Shown: positions 1-9,391, numbered from the stretch's first letter. The stretch is DNA of 61,046 nucleotides from Oscillospiraceae bacterium (GCA_017416685.1 JAFQBN010000038.1:1-61046), one strand, 5' to 3'. Notes: generated from the sequence alone by a model not told the origin. Made by a program: numbers and translations.

Positions 1-27
1 AAAGCCTTTCATCTTGCCTTTTTTCAA
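1..27 (-). CDS. ftsH: Probable FtsH N-terminus, cut by the window edge
   Basis: Only nine codons lie inside the window: a TTG start at 25-27 reading MKKGKMKGF leftward, about 12 bases after a strong AAGGAGG. A short basic leader fits the cytoplasmic start of the membrane AAA+ protease FtsH, and tilS-hpt-ftsH is a common gene order in Firmicutes. The name rests on gene order, since no FtsH domain is visible. ATG at 10-12 is an alternative start. Confidence 0.4.
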
Positions 28-75
28 TGTGGGTCAAATCCTCCTTGGTAAAATGCTGTAAAGAGGCGCTCGGAA

Positions 76-621
76 TCAGTTTTCGCCGTATACCGAGGGC
101 TTCAGAATGCCGATATACGGCAGATTGCGATATTTTTCCGCGTAGTCCAGCCCGTAGCCCACCACGAACGCGTCGGGAATGGTGAAACCGGAGTAGTGTA
201 CCTCCACGGGCTTGACCCGGCGGTCGGGCTTGTCCAGCAGGGTACACAGGCGGATAGAGGCGGGGTGGCGCTGCGCCAGCAGACGCAGCAGATAGCTCAG
301 GGTGTTGCCCGAGTCCAGAATGTCCTCCACTACGATGACGTCCAGACCGGTGATATCTTCGGACAGGTCCTTGGTGATCTGTACCTGACCGGAGGAAGAA
401 CTGCCCTTGCCGTAGGAGGACACGGACATGAAGTCAACCAGACAGGGATGCTCTATCTTGCGCACCAGATCGGCCATAAAGACGAAAGAGCCGCGCAGCA
501 CGCTGACGAGGATGAGGTTCTTGCCCACATAGTCGCGGTTGATCTCCGCGGCAATTTCCCCCACGCGCTTGTCGAGCTGTTCCTCGGTAAAGAGGACCTC
601 CAGAATATCCTGTTCCATCAT
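76..621 (-). CDS. hpt: Hypoxanthine phosphoribosyltransferase
   Basis: A 181-residue purine-salvage enzyme that transfers ribose-5-phosphate from PRPP to hypoxanthine or guanine, giving IMP or GMP in the cytosol. The PRPP-binding loop VVEDILDSGNT lies at about residues 97-107, and the length is normal for the family. The open frame extends further upstream, but the ATG at 621 is preferred because it follows AAAGGA by about ten bases and overlaps the tilS stop codon as ATGA, the usual coupled arrangement. It is the last complete gene of a leftward dnaB-tilS-hpt-(ftsH) operon. Confidence 0.95.
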   Translation of the reverse strand: MMEQDILEVLFTEEQLDKRVGEIAAEINRDYVGKNLILVSVLRGSFVFMADLVRKIEHPCLVDFMSVSSYGKGSSSSGQVQITKDLSEDITGLDVIVVEDILDSGNTLSYLLRLLAQRHPASIRLCTLLDKPDRRVKPVEVHYSGFTIPDAFVVGYGLDYAEKYRNLPYIGILKPSVYGEN

Positions 622-1946
622 GGTGTTGATTTCCTTTCTATATTTGGGATATATCGCACAAACCAGCAGGGCTGGCCAACGGTTGGAAGAAACGCGGCGT
701 CCGGACCAAGGCCCACAACGCCGGCCACCTGACCGCCGCAATCCAGCACAGGCAGCGCATGGCGCAGGTGGCGGGGGATCTTTTCGTCGATCATCAGCTT
801 TTTCACCGCCTTGCCGGGCCGGCCGGGACGGGTCAGCCGGTCACCGGTTTTCCGGGGGCGCGGCAGGGGTTTTTGCTCAGATGCGAGGTAAAACGCGAAT
901 GGCTCGTGAAGCTGTCCGCTGTAAACGGCGGCGGTGATTTCGATACCACCGAAAAGGGCGTTTGCCTGATGCACCAGCTCCAGCCTGTCGTACACCCGCC
1001 GGGCGGTGATGCCGCCGGGCAGGGCACATTGGGCGGAGGGGTCGGTGCTGCGGCACAGGTCCAGCACCCCCTGCAGGTGGGCGGCGGTGCAGCGGCGGTT
1101 GCCGGTGAGCTGCTCCAGCAGCAGGCGCAGACCACGCACAGCGATGGGAACGGGCAGGTCGGCCACCGCAGCGGCACCCACGCTCAATCCGTCAGCGATT
1201 GATTCGGCCTTCGGGAATTGTTTTTTTGTCTGCTCCAACAGGTATTCCTCATCTGCCCGCAGGCGGGCGATGGTCCGGGTCATTTGCTCCGCCGCGCCGG
1301 GAAACAGTTGCACCAGCAGCGGCAGCAGCTTGATGCGCACCCGGTTGCGGGTGTAGCGCAGGTCAGTGTTGGAGCCATCCTCTACGTGGGGGAGGTCGTG
1401 CGCGGTGAGATAAGCCTCAATATCCCGGCGGGGGGTGGTCAGCAGAGGACGCACGATGTTGTCCCGGCGGGGCGGGATGCCGCACAGGCCGTTCAGGCCG
1501 CAGCCGCGCATGAGGTTGAGCAGAAAGGTCTCTGCATTGTCATTTGCGTTGTGGGCGGTGGCGATAACGTCGGCATGGACATCCCGGGCCGCCTGCTGCA
1601 AAAAGGCATAGCGCATGTCGCGGGCTGTCTCTTCGATGCCCTGCCTGCGTTCAGCGGCGGCAGCGGTCACATCGCCCCATTCCACCACCAGGTCTACATC
1701 GGGGAGGCAGGACACAAGACTGCGGACAAACTGCTCATCCCGGTCGGACTGAGCGCCCCGCAATTGATGGTTATAGTGAGCGGCGATCAGTCGAAAGCCG
1801 TATTCCTCCCTCAGGCTGTGCAACCAGTGAAGCAAACACACGGAGTCTGCTCCGCCGGACAGGGCGCACAGCACCGTGCCGCCATGGGGGAGCATATCAT
1901 ACTGCGCACAAAGCCGGTGGGCGTGGGGCAGGTCAATACTCTTCAT
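618..1946 (-). CDS. tilS: tRNA(Ile)-lysidine synthase
   Basis: A 442-residue enzyme that attaches lysine to the wobble cytidine of the CAU-anticodon isoleucine tRNA using ATP, so that the tRNA reads AUA. The N-terminal PP-loop SGGADS marks an N-type ATP pyrophosphatase. A substrate-binding middle domain and a small C-terminal domain follow, and the length is typical. The ATG at 1946 is chosen over a TTG seven codons earlier; it overlaps the end of dnaB by 14 bases with no obvious Shine-Dalgarno, which suggests translational coupling. Its stop overlaps the hpt start. Confidence 0.93.
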   Translation of the reverse strand: MKSIDLPHAHRLCAQYDMLPHGGTVLCALSGGADSVCLLHWLHSLREEYGFRLIAAHYNHQLRGAQSDRDEQFVRSLVSCLPDVDLVVEWGDVTAAAAERRQGIEETARDMRYAFLQQAARDVHADVIATAHNANDNAETFLLNLMRGCGLNGLCGIPPRRDNIVRPLLTTPRRDIEAYLTAHDLPHVEDGSNTDLRYTRNRVRIKLLPLLVQLFPGAAEQMTRTIARLRADEEYLLEQTKKQFPKAESIADGLSVGAAAVADLPVPIAVRGLRLLLEQLTGNRRCTAAHLQGVLDLCRSTDPSAQCALPGGITARRVYDRLELVHQANALFGGIEITAAVYSGQLHEPFAFYLASEQKPLPRPRKTGDRLTRPGRPGKAVKKLMIDEKIPRHLRHALPVLDCGGQVAGVVGLGPDAAFLPTVGQPCWFVRYIPNIERKSTP

Positions 1947-3282
1947 GGGTGCGCTCGATACCGGCAAAGGTGGTGTACTCGGGCAGCCACTGCAGCTCTA
2001 CCGTGCGGGTCTCGCCGTGGCGGTTCTTGGCCACGATACACTCGGCCAGATTGGGGTTTTCCGACTCTTTGTTGTAATAACCCTCCCGATAGAGGAACAT
2101 GACGATGTCGGCATCCTGCTCGATGGCGCCGGACTCACGCAGGTCGCTGAGCATGGGGCGCTTGTCAGTGCGGCCCTCAGGTCCGCGGGACAGCTGGGAC
2201 AGACACAGCACGGGTACGTTCAGCTCCTTGGCCATGATCTTCAGGGCTCGGGAGATGTCGGACACCACCTGCTGGCGGTTCTCGCCGGCATAGGAACGAC
2301 CGCCGGCAGACTGCATCAGCTGCAGGTAGTCGATGACCACAAGACCCAGATTTTCCACACGGCGGCACTTGGCGTTCATGTCGGCCACGGACAGGGAGGG
2401 GTCGTCGTCGATCAGAATTTTGGTCTGATTCAGGGCCGCGGCTGCGGCGGCCACGCGGGTCCAGTCCTCCTCGTCTAGCTTACCGGTGACCAGCTTTTTG
2501 TTGTCCACAAAGGACTCGCCGGAGATCAGACGCATGGCAAGCTGTTCCCGGCTCATTTCCAGGGAGAAGAATACCACGCTCTTGCCGGAGAATTTGCCCG
2601 CGTGGAGCAGCAGGTTCAGGGCCATGGAGGTCTTGCCCATGCCGGGGCGGGCGGCCAGCAGGATGAGGTCGGACTTGTTCAGGCCGGAGATGGCCCGGTC
2701 AAGATCGCCCAGACCGGTGGACAGGCCGGGGATGGCGCTGTCGCTGGCGGCCAGTTCGTTGAGCCGGTCGTAGACGTTCAGAATAACGCTGGAAATGGGA
2801 GTCAGCCCCCGGGCGGCGCGGCCCTGACGCAGGGCGTAGATCTTCTGCTCCGCAGCCTCCAGCACGTCGTGACCGGTGCCGGTTCCGCCCTGCACAAGGG
2901 AGTTGACCTCGTCGGCGGTCTCCGCCACCCGGCGCAAAAGGGCCTTGTCCTGCACGATCTCCACGTACTCACCCACGTTGGCGGCGGTGGGGGTGGTGTC
3001 CATCAGCTGCAGGATGTAGTTGCGGGAGTTGTTCTCGTCATATACGCCATTTTGGCGCATCTGTTCCAGCACCGTCACCGGGTCGATGGTGGCGGAGAAG
3101 CTGAACATGGAATAGATGGTTTCGTAGATGTCCCGGTTCTGGCGCAGATAGAAGTCCTCCGGGCGCAGATGTTCGATGACCTGAGGGATGCAGCGGGAGT
3201 CAATGAGCATGGAACCCAGAACGGCCTGCTCCGCCTCCACGCTGTGGGGCAGCTGCCGCATCAGCAGTTCTTCATCCTGCAT
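1933..3282 (-). CDS. dnaB: Replicative DNA helicase DnaB
   Basis: A 449-residue hexameric helicase that unwinds the chromosomal fork ahead of DNA polymerase III. The N-terminal primase-interaction domain begins with PHSVEAEQAVLGSML, and the RecA-like motor carries Walker A ARPGMGKT at about residues 211-218. The first ATG (3288) is only two bases from the AAAGGAGG ribosome site. The ATG at 3282 gives eight bases and is preferred. It lies downstream of rplI, a very common Firmicutes pairing (rplI-dnaB). The 72-base gap between them holds a short tandem repeat. Confidence 0.95.
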   Translation of the reverse strand: MQDEELLMRQLPHSVEAEQAVLGSMLIDSRCIPQVIEHLRPEDFYLRQNRDIYETIYSMFSFSATIDPVTVLEQMRQNGVYDENNSRNYILQLMDTTPTAANVGEYVEIVQDKALLRRVAETADEVNSLVQGGTGTGHDVLEAAEQKIYALRQGRAARGLTPISSVILNVYDRLNELAASDSAIPGLSTGLGDLDRAISGLNKSDLILLAARPGMGKTSMALNLLLHAGKFSGKSVVFFSLEMSREQLAMRLISGESFVDNKKLVTGKLDEEDWTRVAAAAAALNQTKILIDDDPSLSVADMNAKCRRVENLGLVVIDYLQLMQSAGGRSYAGENRQQVVSDISRALKIMAKELNVPVLCLSQLSRGPEGRTDKRPMLSDLRESGAIEQDADIVMFLYREGYYNKESENPNLAECIVAKNRHGETRTVELQWLPEYTTFAGIERTHEEY

Positions 3283-3300
3283 GGTCATAACCTCCTTTGA

Positions 3301-3347
3301 AAGAGATGTGAGGGTATCTCATATCTCTTATCTCATATCTCTTATCT
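3301..3347. repeat. Short tandem and inverted repeat between rplI and dnaB
   Basis: A 14-base unit, TATCTCATATCTCT, occurs twice in tandem at 3315-3342 and begins a third time. The first unit can also pair with AAGAGATGTGAG at 3301-3312 (11 of 12 positions), so the rplI-dnaB transcript could form a hairpin just before the dnaB ribosome site. A role as a processing or stability element is possible but unproven. Confidence 0.55.
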
Positions 3348-3354
3348 TGCCGGG

Positions 3355-3801
3355 TCAGGCCTCCACCACCATCACATTGACGGTGCCGACCACTTCGTAG
3401 CCCAGTTTAGCCTTGATCTTGTAAGTGCCGCAGGCCTTGATAGGCTCGTCCAGCACCAGCTTGGCCTTGGCGATGGACAGGCCGGTCTGCTCGTTCAGGC
3501 ACTCGGAGATCTCCTTGGAGGTGACGGCGCCGAACAGACGGCCGCCGTCGCCGGCCTTGGCAGAAACCTTGACGGTGACGCCCTCCAGCTGCTTGGCAAC
3601 GGCCTCGGCCTCGGCCTTTTCGGCGGCCTCCTGAGCCTTGCGGGCCTTTTCCTGCTGCTTCATGGTGTTGACGTTTTCGGCGGTGGCGATGACAGCCAGT
3701 TTTTTGGGCAGCAGGAAGTTGCGGGCGTAGCCGTCGGACACGTCCACCAGCTGGCCCTTCTTGCCCTGACCCTTAACATCCTGCATCATAATAACTTTCA
3801 T
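3355..3801 (-). CDS. rplI: 50S ribosomal protein L9
   Basis: A 148-residue ribosomal protein with the expected two-lobed form: an rRNA-binding N-domain (MKVIMMQDVKGQGKKGQLV, ending in the YARNFLLPKKLA segment), a long charged helix rich in Lys, Ala and Glu, and a C-terminal domain. The start at 3801 follows a CGGAGGA site. It sits between gdpP and dnaB, the usual gdpP-rplI-dnaB order of Firmicutes. Confidence 0.96.
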   Translation of the reverse strand: MKVIMMQDVKGQGKKGQLVDVSDGYARNFLLPKKLAVIATAENVNTMKQQEKARKAQEAAEKAEAEAVAKQLEGVTVKVSAKAGDGGRLFGAVTSKEISECLNEQTGLSIAKAKLVLDEPIKACGTYKIKAKLGYEVVGTVNVMVVEA

Positions 3802-3843
3802 AATTGGTTCCTCCGTTTATGTGATTGGTTGTAGTTGTAGTGG

Positions 3844-5826
3844 TTATTGATCCAGATATTCGTCGATGGCCTGATGGAGCAGCTGCTCCACCTCGTCCAC
3901 GGACCTGCCGGTGATCTGACCGCCGGCAGCGGCTGCGTTGCCGCCGCCGCCCAGCTTTTCCAGAATGACCTGCACGTTCAAATCGTCCAGAATGGAGCGG
4001 GCGGAAATGGTGACCTGCTCCCCATCGGGGAACATGACAAAGGAGGCGTTCACGCCCACAATGTTCAAAAGCTCGTCTGCGGCCTGTGCGGCGGTGACCC
4101 GGCCCACAGTTCGGTCGGACACCGCGATGGCGATGCCGGGACGGTAGATTTGCGCGTTTTGGATAAGAGCGTACTTGGCAACTGTGGAATCAAAGTCGTT
4201 TTGGAACACTTTTTTCACGTCGCCGGTGTCGGCACCGCTGCGGCGCAGGAAGGCCGCCGCTTCGAAGGTGCGGCCGCCGGTGCGCAGGGTGAAATTCTTG
4301 GTATCCAGTACGATACCGGCCAGCAGAGCCTCCGCCTCGGTGCGCAGCAGGTCGGCAGGCTCCATGATATACTGGGCCAGCTCCGCCACCATTTCGCTGG
4401 CGGAGGAGGCGTAGGGTTCGTGGTAGTTCAGGGCCGCACCCTCGATATAGGTAGCGGCGCGGCGGTGGTGGTCGATGACCGCCACCCGGTTGCAGGACTC
4501 CAACAGCTCCGCCGCCTGCACCTGATCGGGGCGGTTGGTGTCAACCACCACCAGCAGGGAGCGGGAGTCGGCGATGAGCAGGGCATCCTGGGCGGAGAGG
4601 AAGCAGTCATTGTACTGCTCCAGTTCCTCCAGCTTGTCGGTCATGATTTTGGAGGGGGAAGCGCTGTCGCGGACAATGTGGGCGGGAACGCCCAGCTTGC
4701 GGGCAATGGCGCATACGCCGGCGGCGGCGCCGGAGCAGTCCAGATCGGGGAAACGGTGGCCCATGACGAACACCCGGGACGAATCGCTGATGAGGGAGGA
4801 CAGGGCGTTGGCCATGACACGGCTTTTCACCTTGGTGCGCTTTTCCACCTCGGTGGAGCGGCCGCCGTAGAACTCAAAGTTAAAGCGGTTGCGGATGACG
4901 GCCTGATCGCCGCCCCGGGACAGGGCCATGTCCAGCGAGAGGTTGGCAAACTGCAGCAGTTCCTGCAGGCTGTCGGCATCCTTACCGATGCCAACGGACA
5001 GGGTGGCCTCAATGCCGTTGGGGTTGACCACTTCATGGACCAGGTCCAGAATTTCAAACTTCTTGTCTATGAAAGAGGACAGGTACTGTTCCTGGAAGAT
5101 GAACAGGTAGCGGTCGCGCTCCAGCCGGCGCAGGACACCGTGGGCGTGTTCCGTCCAGGAATCCAGATGGTTGTTGATCTCGCTCAGGAGCAGGGAACGC
5201 TGGTTTTCGTTCAGCCCCTTCATCAGATCTTCGTAGTTGTCCAGCAGGATCAGGGCGGCGATGGGGCGGGTGGCCTCCAGCGTCTGGCGGCTGATGGAGT
5301 ATTCGGTCACGTCCACCCAATAAGTAGTGGCCAGCAGGCTGGTGCCCTTGTCACCGGTGCGGATCATGTGGCCAAAAACCAAAAAGCGGCGGCCGGCAAA
5401 CGTGACCTCACCGGGGAACTCGCTCTTGCCCTCCATGAGCCAGCGGCTGTCGAAGCCGGGAACCAGTTCGCTGAGCTTGAAATCGTATACCTGATCGCCC
5501 CGGTCACTCAGGTGCAGGAAGCGGTCGTTGCTCCACACGATCTCGTCCCGGTCAGGGCGGAAGATCAGCATGGGCAGGGGGGAGTTGACGACACTTTCTT
5601 TGCTTGCCTCACCCACCGAGCCGGTCAGGTTATCGATGTACTTGGCAATCTCGCGCTTGCGGCGGCGGGAGGTGTAGCGCAGGTGCAGGGCGATAATGAG
5701 AATGGCCGCACCCTGTGCTGCGGCCAGATAGACGTTGAAAAACGAACTGACTACCGCAAACAGGACAAGACAGATGAAATACAGGGCATAACTCGGCTCC
5801 AGAAGCCGGGACAGTTTCTTGTTCAT
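3844..5826 (-). CDS. gdpP: Cyclic-di-AMP phosphodiesterase GdpP (DHH family)
   Basis: A 660-residue membrane enzyme that degrades c-di-AMP to pApA and so tunes osmotic and cell-wall homeostasis. Two N-terminal membrane helices (about residues 13-48) are followed by a PAS-like region, a degenerate GGDEF domain (LSVGIGKDADSLQELL then SRGGDQAVIR), and the catalytic DHH/DHHA1 half with MGHRFPDLDCSGA, VVDTN, VIDHHRRA and GGGGNAAAAGGQI. The usual His of the GGGGH motif appears as Asn here. The start at 5826 follows AAGGAGGGGATCAC. It is the first gene of the gdpP-rplI-dnaB-tilS-hpt run. Confidence 0.93.
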   Translation of the reverse strand: MNKKLSRLLEPSYALYFICLVLFAVVSSFFNVYLAAAQGAAILIIALHLRYTSRRRKREIAKYIDNLTGSVGEASKESVVNSPLPMLIFRPDRDEIVWSNDRFLHLSDRGDQVYDFKLSELVPGFDSRWLMEGKSEFPGEVTFAGRRFLVFGHMIRTGDKGTSLLATTYWVDVTEYSISRQTLEATRPIAALILLDNYEDLMKGLNENQRSLLLSEINNHLDSWTEHAHGVLRRLERDRYLFIFQEQYLSSFIDKKFEILDLVHEVVNPNGIEATLSVGIGKDADSLQELLQFANLSLDMALSRGGDQAVIRNRFNFEFYGGRSTEVEKRTKVKSRVMANALSSLISDSSRVFVMGHRFPDLDCSGAAAGVCAIARKLGVPAHIVRDSASPSKIMTDKLEELEQYNDCFLSAQDALLIADSRSLLVVVDTNRPDQVQAAELLESCNRVAVIDHHRRAATYIEGAALNYHEPYASSASEMVAELAQYIMEPADLLRTEAEALLAGIVLDTKNFTLRTGGRTFEAAAFLRRSGADTGDVKKVFQNDFDSTVAKYALIQNAQIYRPGIAIAVSDRTVGRVTAAQAADELLNIVGVNASFVMFPDGEQVTISARSILDDLNVQVILEKLGGGGNAAAAGGQITGRSVDEVEQLLHQAIDEYLDQ

Positions 5827-5897
5827 GTGATCCCCTCCTTGATGGGAATACTACATTATAACAGAGAATAAAAAGAAATGCAACAGCGGACAGCGGG

Positions 5898-6587
5898 TCA
5901 CGCCCGGTCAATGGAAATCACCGTCAGGGTGTCGCCCGCCACGGTAAAGCGCACATTGAACCCGGCAAAGCCGAAGCCGTACACCCGCCGGGGGTCGTCC
6001 TGATAGGAGGGGCGGGGGTCCTGCGCCAGTACGGCCAGCAGGCCCTCGCGCCGGTCGGCAGGCAGGGGGGTCAGCAGTTCCTCCGGGCAGTTGACCTGCA
6101 GGGTGGCTACCTTGGGCGCGCTGGCGAAGCCGCCTGCGGCTTCCGGCTTGCAGTCGGCATAGGGCAGATAGGGTTTGATGTCGTAGATGGGAGTGCCGTC
6201 CATCAGGTCGGCCCCCGCCACGTGGATCACCGGCCCCAGATTAGGGTGCTGTTCCACCTGCAAAAGCCGCACGCAGGACAGACCGATGGGGTTGGGGCGG
6301 AAGGGGGAGCGGGTGGCGAAGACGCCCATGCGCTCGTTACCACCCAGCCGGGGCGGGCGGACGGTGGGGGACCAGTCCTCACGCACGGCTTTGGAAAACT
6401 GCCAGATCAGCCACAGGTGGGAAAAACCCTCCAACCCGCGCAGGGCGTCCGGGTTGCGGAACTCCGGCTCGAACACAATTGTGGCGCGCAGCTGCTCCAC
6501 CAGACCACTCTGGCGGGGGATACCGAACTTTTCTGTAAAGTCGCTGTGGATGCGGGCGATGATTTTCAGTTGAGATACTTCGGACAT
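5898..6587 (-). CDS. trmO: tRNA (N6-threonylcarbamoyladenosine37-N6)-methyltransferase TrmO
   Basis: A 229-residue SAM-dependent methyltransferase of the TsaA/YaeB beta-barrel family that methylates t6A37 in threonine tRNAs. The family signatures FPEKFG-like FTEKFGIPRQSGLV, GLEGFSHLW, the ATRSPFRPNPIGLS block and DLMDGTPIYDIKPYLPYAD are all visible, followed by the small C-terminal domain. The length is normal. It stands alone, leftward, between gdpP and a membrane protein gene. Confidence 0.92.
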   Translation of the reverse strand: MSEVSQLKIIARIHSDFTEKFGIPRQSGLVEQLRATIVFEPEFRNPDALRGLEGFSHLWLIWQFSKAVREDWSPTVRPPRLGGNERMGVFATRSPFRPNPIGLSCVRLLQVEQHPNLGPVIHVAGADLMDGTPIYDIKPYLPYADCKPEAAGGFASAPKVATLQVNCPEELLTPLPADRREGLLAVLAQDPRPSYQDDPRRVYGFGFAGFNVRFTVAGDTLTVISIDRA

Positions 6588-6604
6588 GGCAAAAATCCTT
6601 TCTC

Positions 6605-7276
6605 TTACCAGACGAAGGGGATCAGGCGGTATTTTACGCGGGTTTTGTAGTCTGCGTAGCCATCCAGTCCGGCGGTCAACACCTGTTCTTCATTTTGGAT
6701 GCGGCGGATGAGTATGCCGGGGAAGAGCAGAAACAGCACCAGGGCAGGCCAGCTGCCCAATATCAGCGGCATGGACAGGAACATCAGCAGCACGGCGGTG
6801 TACATGGGGTGGCGGACCACGGCGTAAGGGCCGGAGGCCACCAGTTGCTGACCCGGCTGAATTTCAACGGTGCGGGCCAGCCAGCGGTTGTGGGCGATAA
6901 CAATGCCGTACAGGGCGTACCCCAAAAGGAACACGGCGCAGGCGGACCAAACCGCCCAATGGGGGACGAGAAACCGCCGAAAGCGGAAACACAGTCCCGC
7001 CAGCACGAAGCCGAGGACAAACACAACAGCGCTGGCACCGATCACCCGGCGCTGAGTTTGCTCCTGCTCTTTGGCCTTGAGCCGTTTTTTCAAAAGGTCG
7101 GGATTTTTGATCATCAGTACCACACCGGCAATCAGCATGGGGATAAACAGCACTGCTAAAAGCAGCCAGCCGTTGGGAAAGTGCCACGTGCCGGCGGGCA
7201 GGAAAATCAGAACGCAAACAAGAATCATGCCCGCAAGGACCTTGCCTATGGCCTGAAAAAACAGAGATTTATCCAT
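6605..7276 (-). CDS. Isoprenylcysteine carboxyl methyltransferase-like membrane protein
   Basis: A 223-residue integral membrane protein with about five hydrophobic segments and the family motif GPYAVVRHPMYTAVLL near residue 155, followed by a C-terminal EEQVLTAGLDGYADYKTRVKYRL tail. Proteins of this ICMT/phospholipid-methyltransferase-like family bind SAM and methylate lipid or protein substrates at the membrane, but bacterial members usually have no assigned substrate. The ATG at 7276 follows GGAGGG by about seven bases. The frame extends 17 codons upstream without a ribosome site. Confidence 0.82.
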   Translation of the reverse strand: MDKSLFFQAIGKVLAGMILVCVLIFLPAGTWHFPNGWLLLAVLFIPMLIAGVVLMIKNPDLLKKRLKAKEQEQTQRRVIGASAVVFVLGFVLAGLCFRFRRFLVPHWAVWSACAVFLLGYALYGIVIAHNRWLARTVEIQPGQQLVASGPYAVVRHPMYTAVLLMFLSMPLILGSWPALVLFLLFPGILIRRIQNEEQVLTAGLDGYADYKTRVKYRLIPFVW

Positions 7277-7339
7277 GTGTATCCCTCCGTGGAAAAAAGA
7301 ATGGGAGCGCCGGAAAGACGCTCCCACCCGTTTGTGGTA

Positions 7340-7684
7340 TCAGAAGGGCAGACCCATGCCGCCGGTCAGCTTCTGCATGGAACTGCCGGCATCCTCTTCT
7401 GCGGCGTGCATGGCCTGATTGACCGCAGCCACGATCATGTCCTGCAGCATCTCCACATCATCGGGGTCCACAGCCTCGGGGTCGATGGTCAGCTCCTTCA
7501 GCTCACGCTTGCCGGTGACACAGGCGGTGACCACGCCGCCGCCGGCGGTGGCGGTGTACTCCTTGGTCTCCATTTCCTGCTGCATGCGAAGCAGATCCTG
7601 CTGCATCTTCTGAGCCTGCTTGATCATATTCATGTTCATGCCGCCGCCCATGGGCATGCCGCGGCCTCCAAATCCTTTTGCCAT
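7340..7684 (-). CDS. YbaB/EbfC family nucleoid-associated protein
   Basis: A 114-residue DNA-binding protein of the YbaB/EbfC family. After a Gly/Met-rich start come a coiled stretch (IKQAQKMQQDLLRMQQEME) and the conserved core TATAGGGVVTACVTGKRELKELTIDPE. It directly follows dnaX with a 15-base gap and a clear AAGGAG site. The dnaX-ybaB(-recR) order is conserved across bacteria, linking it to recombination and replication functions whose exact nature is unsettled. Confidence 0.92.
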   Translation of the reverse strand: MAKGFGGRGMPMGGGMNMNMIKQAQKMQQDLLRMQQEMETKEYTATAGGGVVTACVTGKRELKELTIDPEAVDPDDVEMLQDMIVAAVNQAMHAAEEDAGSSMQKLTGGMGLPF

Positions 7685-7699
7685 GTCGATTTCTCCTTA

Positions 7700-9391
7700 T
7701 CAGTTGATGGTGATGTTATCAAATTTGCCGAAGTCCAGCAGGGCATCCAGCGCGTCGGGGGCGTCCTGCGCCGGAGCAGGGGAGGGAGCATTGACTGCTT
7801 CCGCCGGGGGCGTACCCACAGCAAAGGCCACCCGGACACTGCCGCCGAAACGGGCATTTGCGGCTTTGGCCATCACCTCGGTGACGGCGGGTTTGTTCAG
7901 AATGGTCTTGGTAAAGTCATCGGGGACCCAGACGGTGAGAACACCGTCCTTCCATGTGCCGCGGACCTGAGCGCGGTTGGACAGGTAGGGGTAGGCGGCC
8001 ATGGAGATCTGACCCCGCAGGCCGGCAACAAAGCTGTCCCAGAAAGCACCGCCGCTTTCACCGGAAGGAGCCGGTGTGGGAGCGGGCTTGGGCGGTTGCG
8101 CAGGGGCCGGAGCCGGTGCGGGAACAGGGGCGGGCTTTGGCTCGGATGCCGCTTCCTCCCAAGGGGGCAGGTCGCCAACAGGGGCAGGTGTCGCAGGCTT
8201 CGCGGCCGCCTTGGAGGCGGGCGTGGGAGCAGGGGCGGGAACGCCGCCGCTTGTCATCATTTCTTCCAGCCGGGTCAACCGGGCGGACAGACCGGACAGG
8301 GATTCGTCCAGCGTCACGTCGCACAGGCGAATCAGACACAGCTCCGCATCGGTGCGGCGGCTGGTGCTGCGGGGAAGGTCGCCGGCAGTCTGCTGCAGCA
8401 GGGTCAGCATCTGCATCAGCCGGGGGGCGGAGAACCGCTCGCCCAAAGTGCGCAGGGTGGTCTCGTCAAAACCGCCGGTAAGCAGGCCGGCCGCACCCTG
8501 AGGGGCGGTGCGGCGCAGGAGCAGGTCACGGGTCAGGCAGGACAGTTCGCCCAAAATGGCGCCCACATCCTTGCCCGCGGCGTACAGGCGGCCCAGCAGC
8601 TCCAGCGCGGCGGCGGTGTCGCCGTCGGCGATATGCTCCATCAGTTTGGCGGTGTCCAGATTGCCCGCAAGGCCCAAAGTGTCCAGTACCCGGGCGTCGT
8701 CCACGGTGGCGCCGGCAGCGGCGCACTGGTCCAGCAGGGACAGGGCGTCGCGCATACCGCCGTCGGCCAGTCGGGCTAGCAGGGCGGCGGCGCTGTCGGT
8801 CAGGTCGATGCCCTCCTGCCCGGCCACGTGGGTCAGGCGGGAAGCGATGTCGCCGGGCAGAATGCGTTTGAAGGAAAACTGCTGGCAGCGGGACTTGACG
8901 GTGGCGGGGACCTTGTGCAGCTCGGTAGTGGCAAGGATGAACATCAGATGCTCCGGCGGTTCCTCCATGATCTTCAGCAGGGCGTTGAAGGCGGAGGGGG
9001 AGAGCATATGCACCTCGTCCACGATGTAGACGCGCTTGCGCACGGCGGCGGGGGTATAGACCGCCTCGTCCCGCAGGGCGCGGACCTGATCCACGCCGTT
9101 GTTGGAGGCGGCGTCCAGTTCCAGCACGTCCAGAATGGCACCGCTTTCAATGCCCAGACAGGCGGGGCAGGCGTTGCAGGGGTTGCCATCCACGGGGTTG
9201 TGGCAGTTGACCGCCCGGGACAGGATCTTGGCGCAGGTGGTCTTGCCCGTGCCACGGGTTCCGGTGAACAAATAGGCATGGGAGGGCCGACCGGCGGCGA
9301 TCTGCCGCTTGAGCGTGTCGGTGATATGGGACTGGCCCACCACGTCGTCAAAGGTGCGGGGCCGCCATTTGCGGTACAGAGCCTGATACAT
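7700..9391 (-). CDS. dnaX: DNA polymerase III subunits gamma/tau
   Basis: A 563-residue clamp-loader ATPase that opens and loads the beta clamp and ties together the replisome. It begins MYQALYRKWRPRTFDDVVGQ, has Walker A GTRGTGKTTCAK, a zinc module (CHNPVDGNPCNACPAC), Walker B VYIVDEVHMLS and sensor 1. A long Pro/Ala-rich linker (about residues 375-445) precedes the tau C-terminal region. The start at 9391 follows GGGAGG by nine bases; the upstream frame extension overlaps the SRP RNA and is rejected. Confidence 0.95.
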   Translation of the reverse strand: MYQALYRKWRPRTFDDVVGQSHITDTLKRQIAAGRPSHAYLFTGTRGTGKTTCAKILSRAVNCHNPVDGNPCNACPACLGIESGAILDVLELDAASNNGVDQVRALRDEAVYTPAAVRKRVYIVDEVHMLSPSAFNALLKIMEEPPEHLMFILATTELHKVPATVKSRCQQFSFKRILPGDIASRLTHVAGQEGIDLTDSAAALLARLADGGMRDALSLLDQCAAAGATVDDARVLDTLGLAGNLDTAKLMEHIADGDTAAALELLGRLYAAGKDVGAILGELSCLTRDLLLRRTAPQGAAGLLTGGFDETTLRTLGERFSAPRLMQMLTLLQQTAGDLPRSTSRRTDAELCLIRLCDVTLDESLSGLSARLTRLEEMMTSGGVPAPAPTPASKAAAKPATPAPVGDLPPWEEAASEPKPAPVPAPAPAPAQPPKPAPTPAPSGESGGAFWDSFVAGLRGQISMAAYPYLSNRAQVRGTWKDGVLTVWVPDDFTKTILNKPAVTEVMAKAANARFGGSVRVAFAVGTPPAEAVNAPSPAPAQDAPDALDALLDFGKFDNITIN

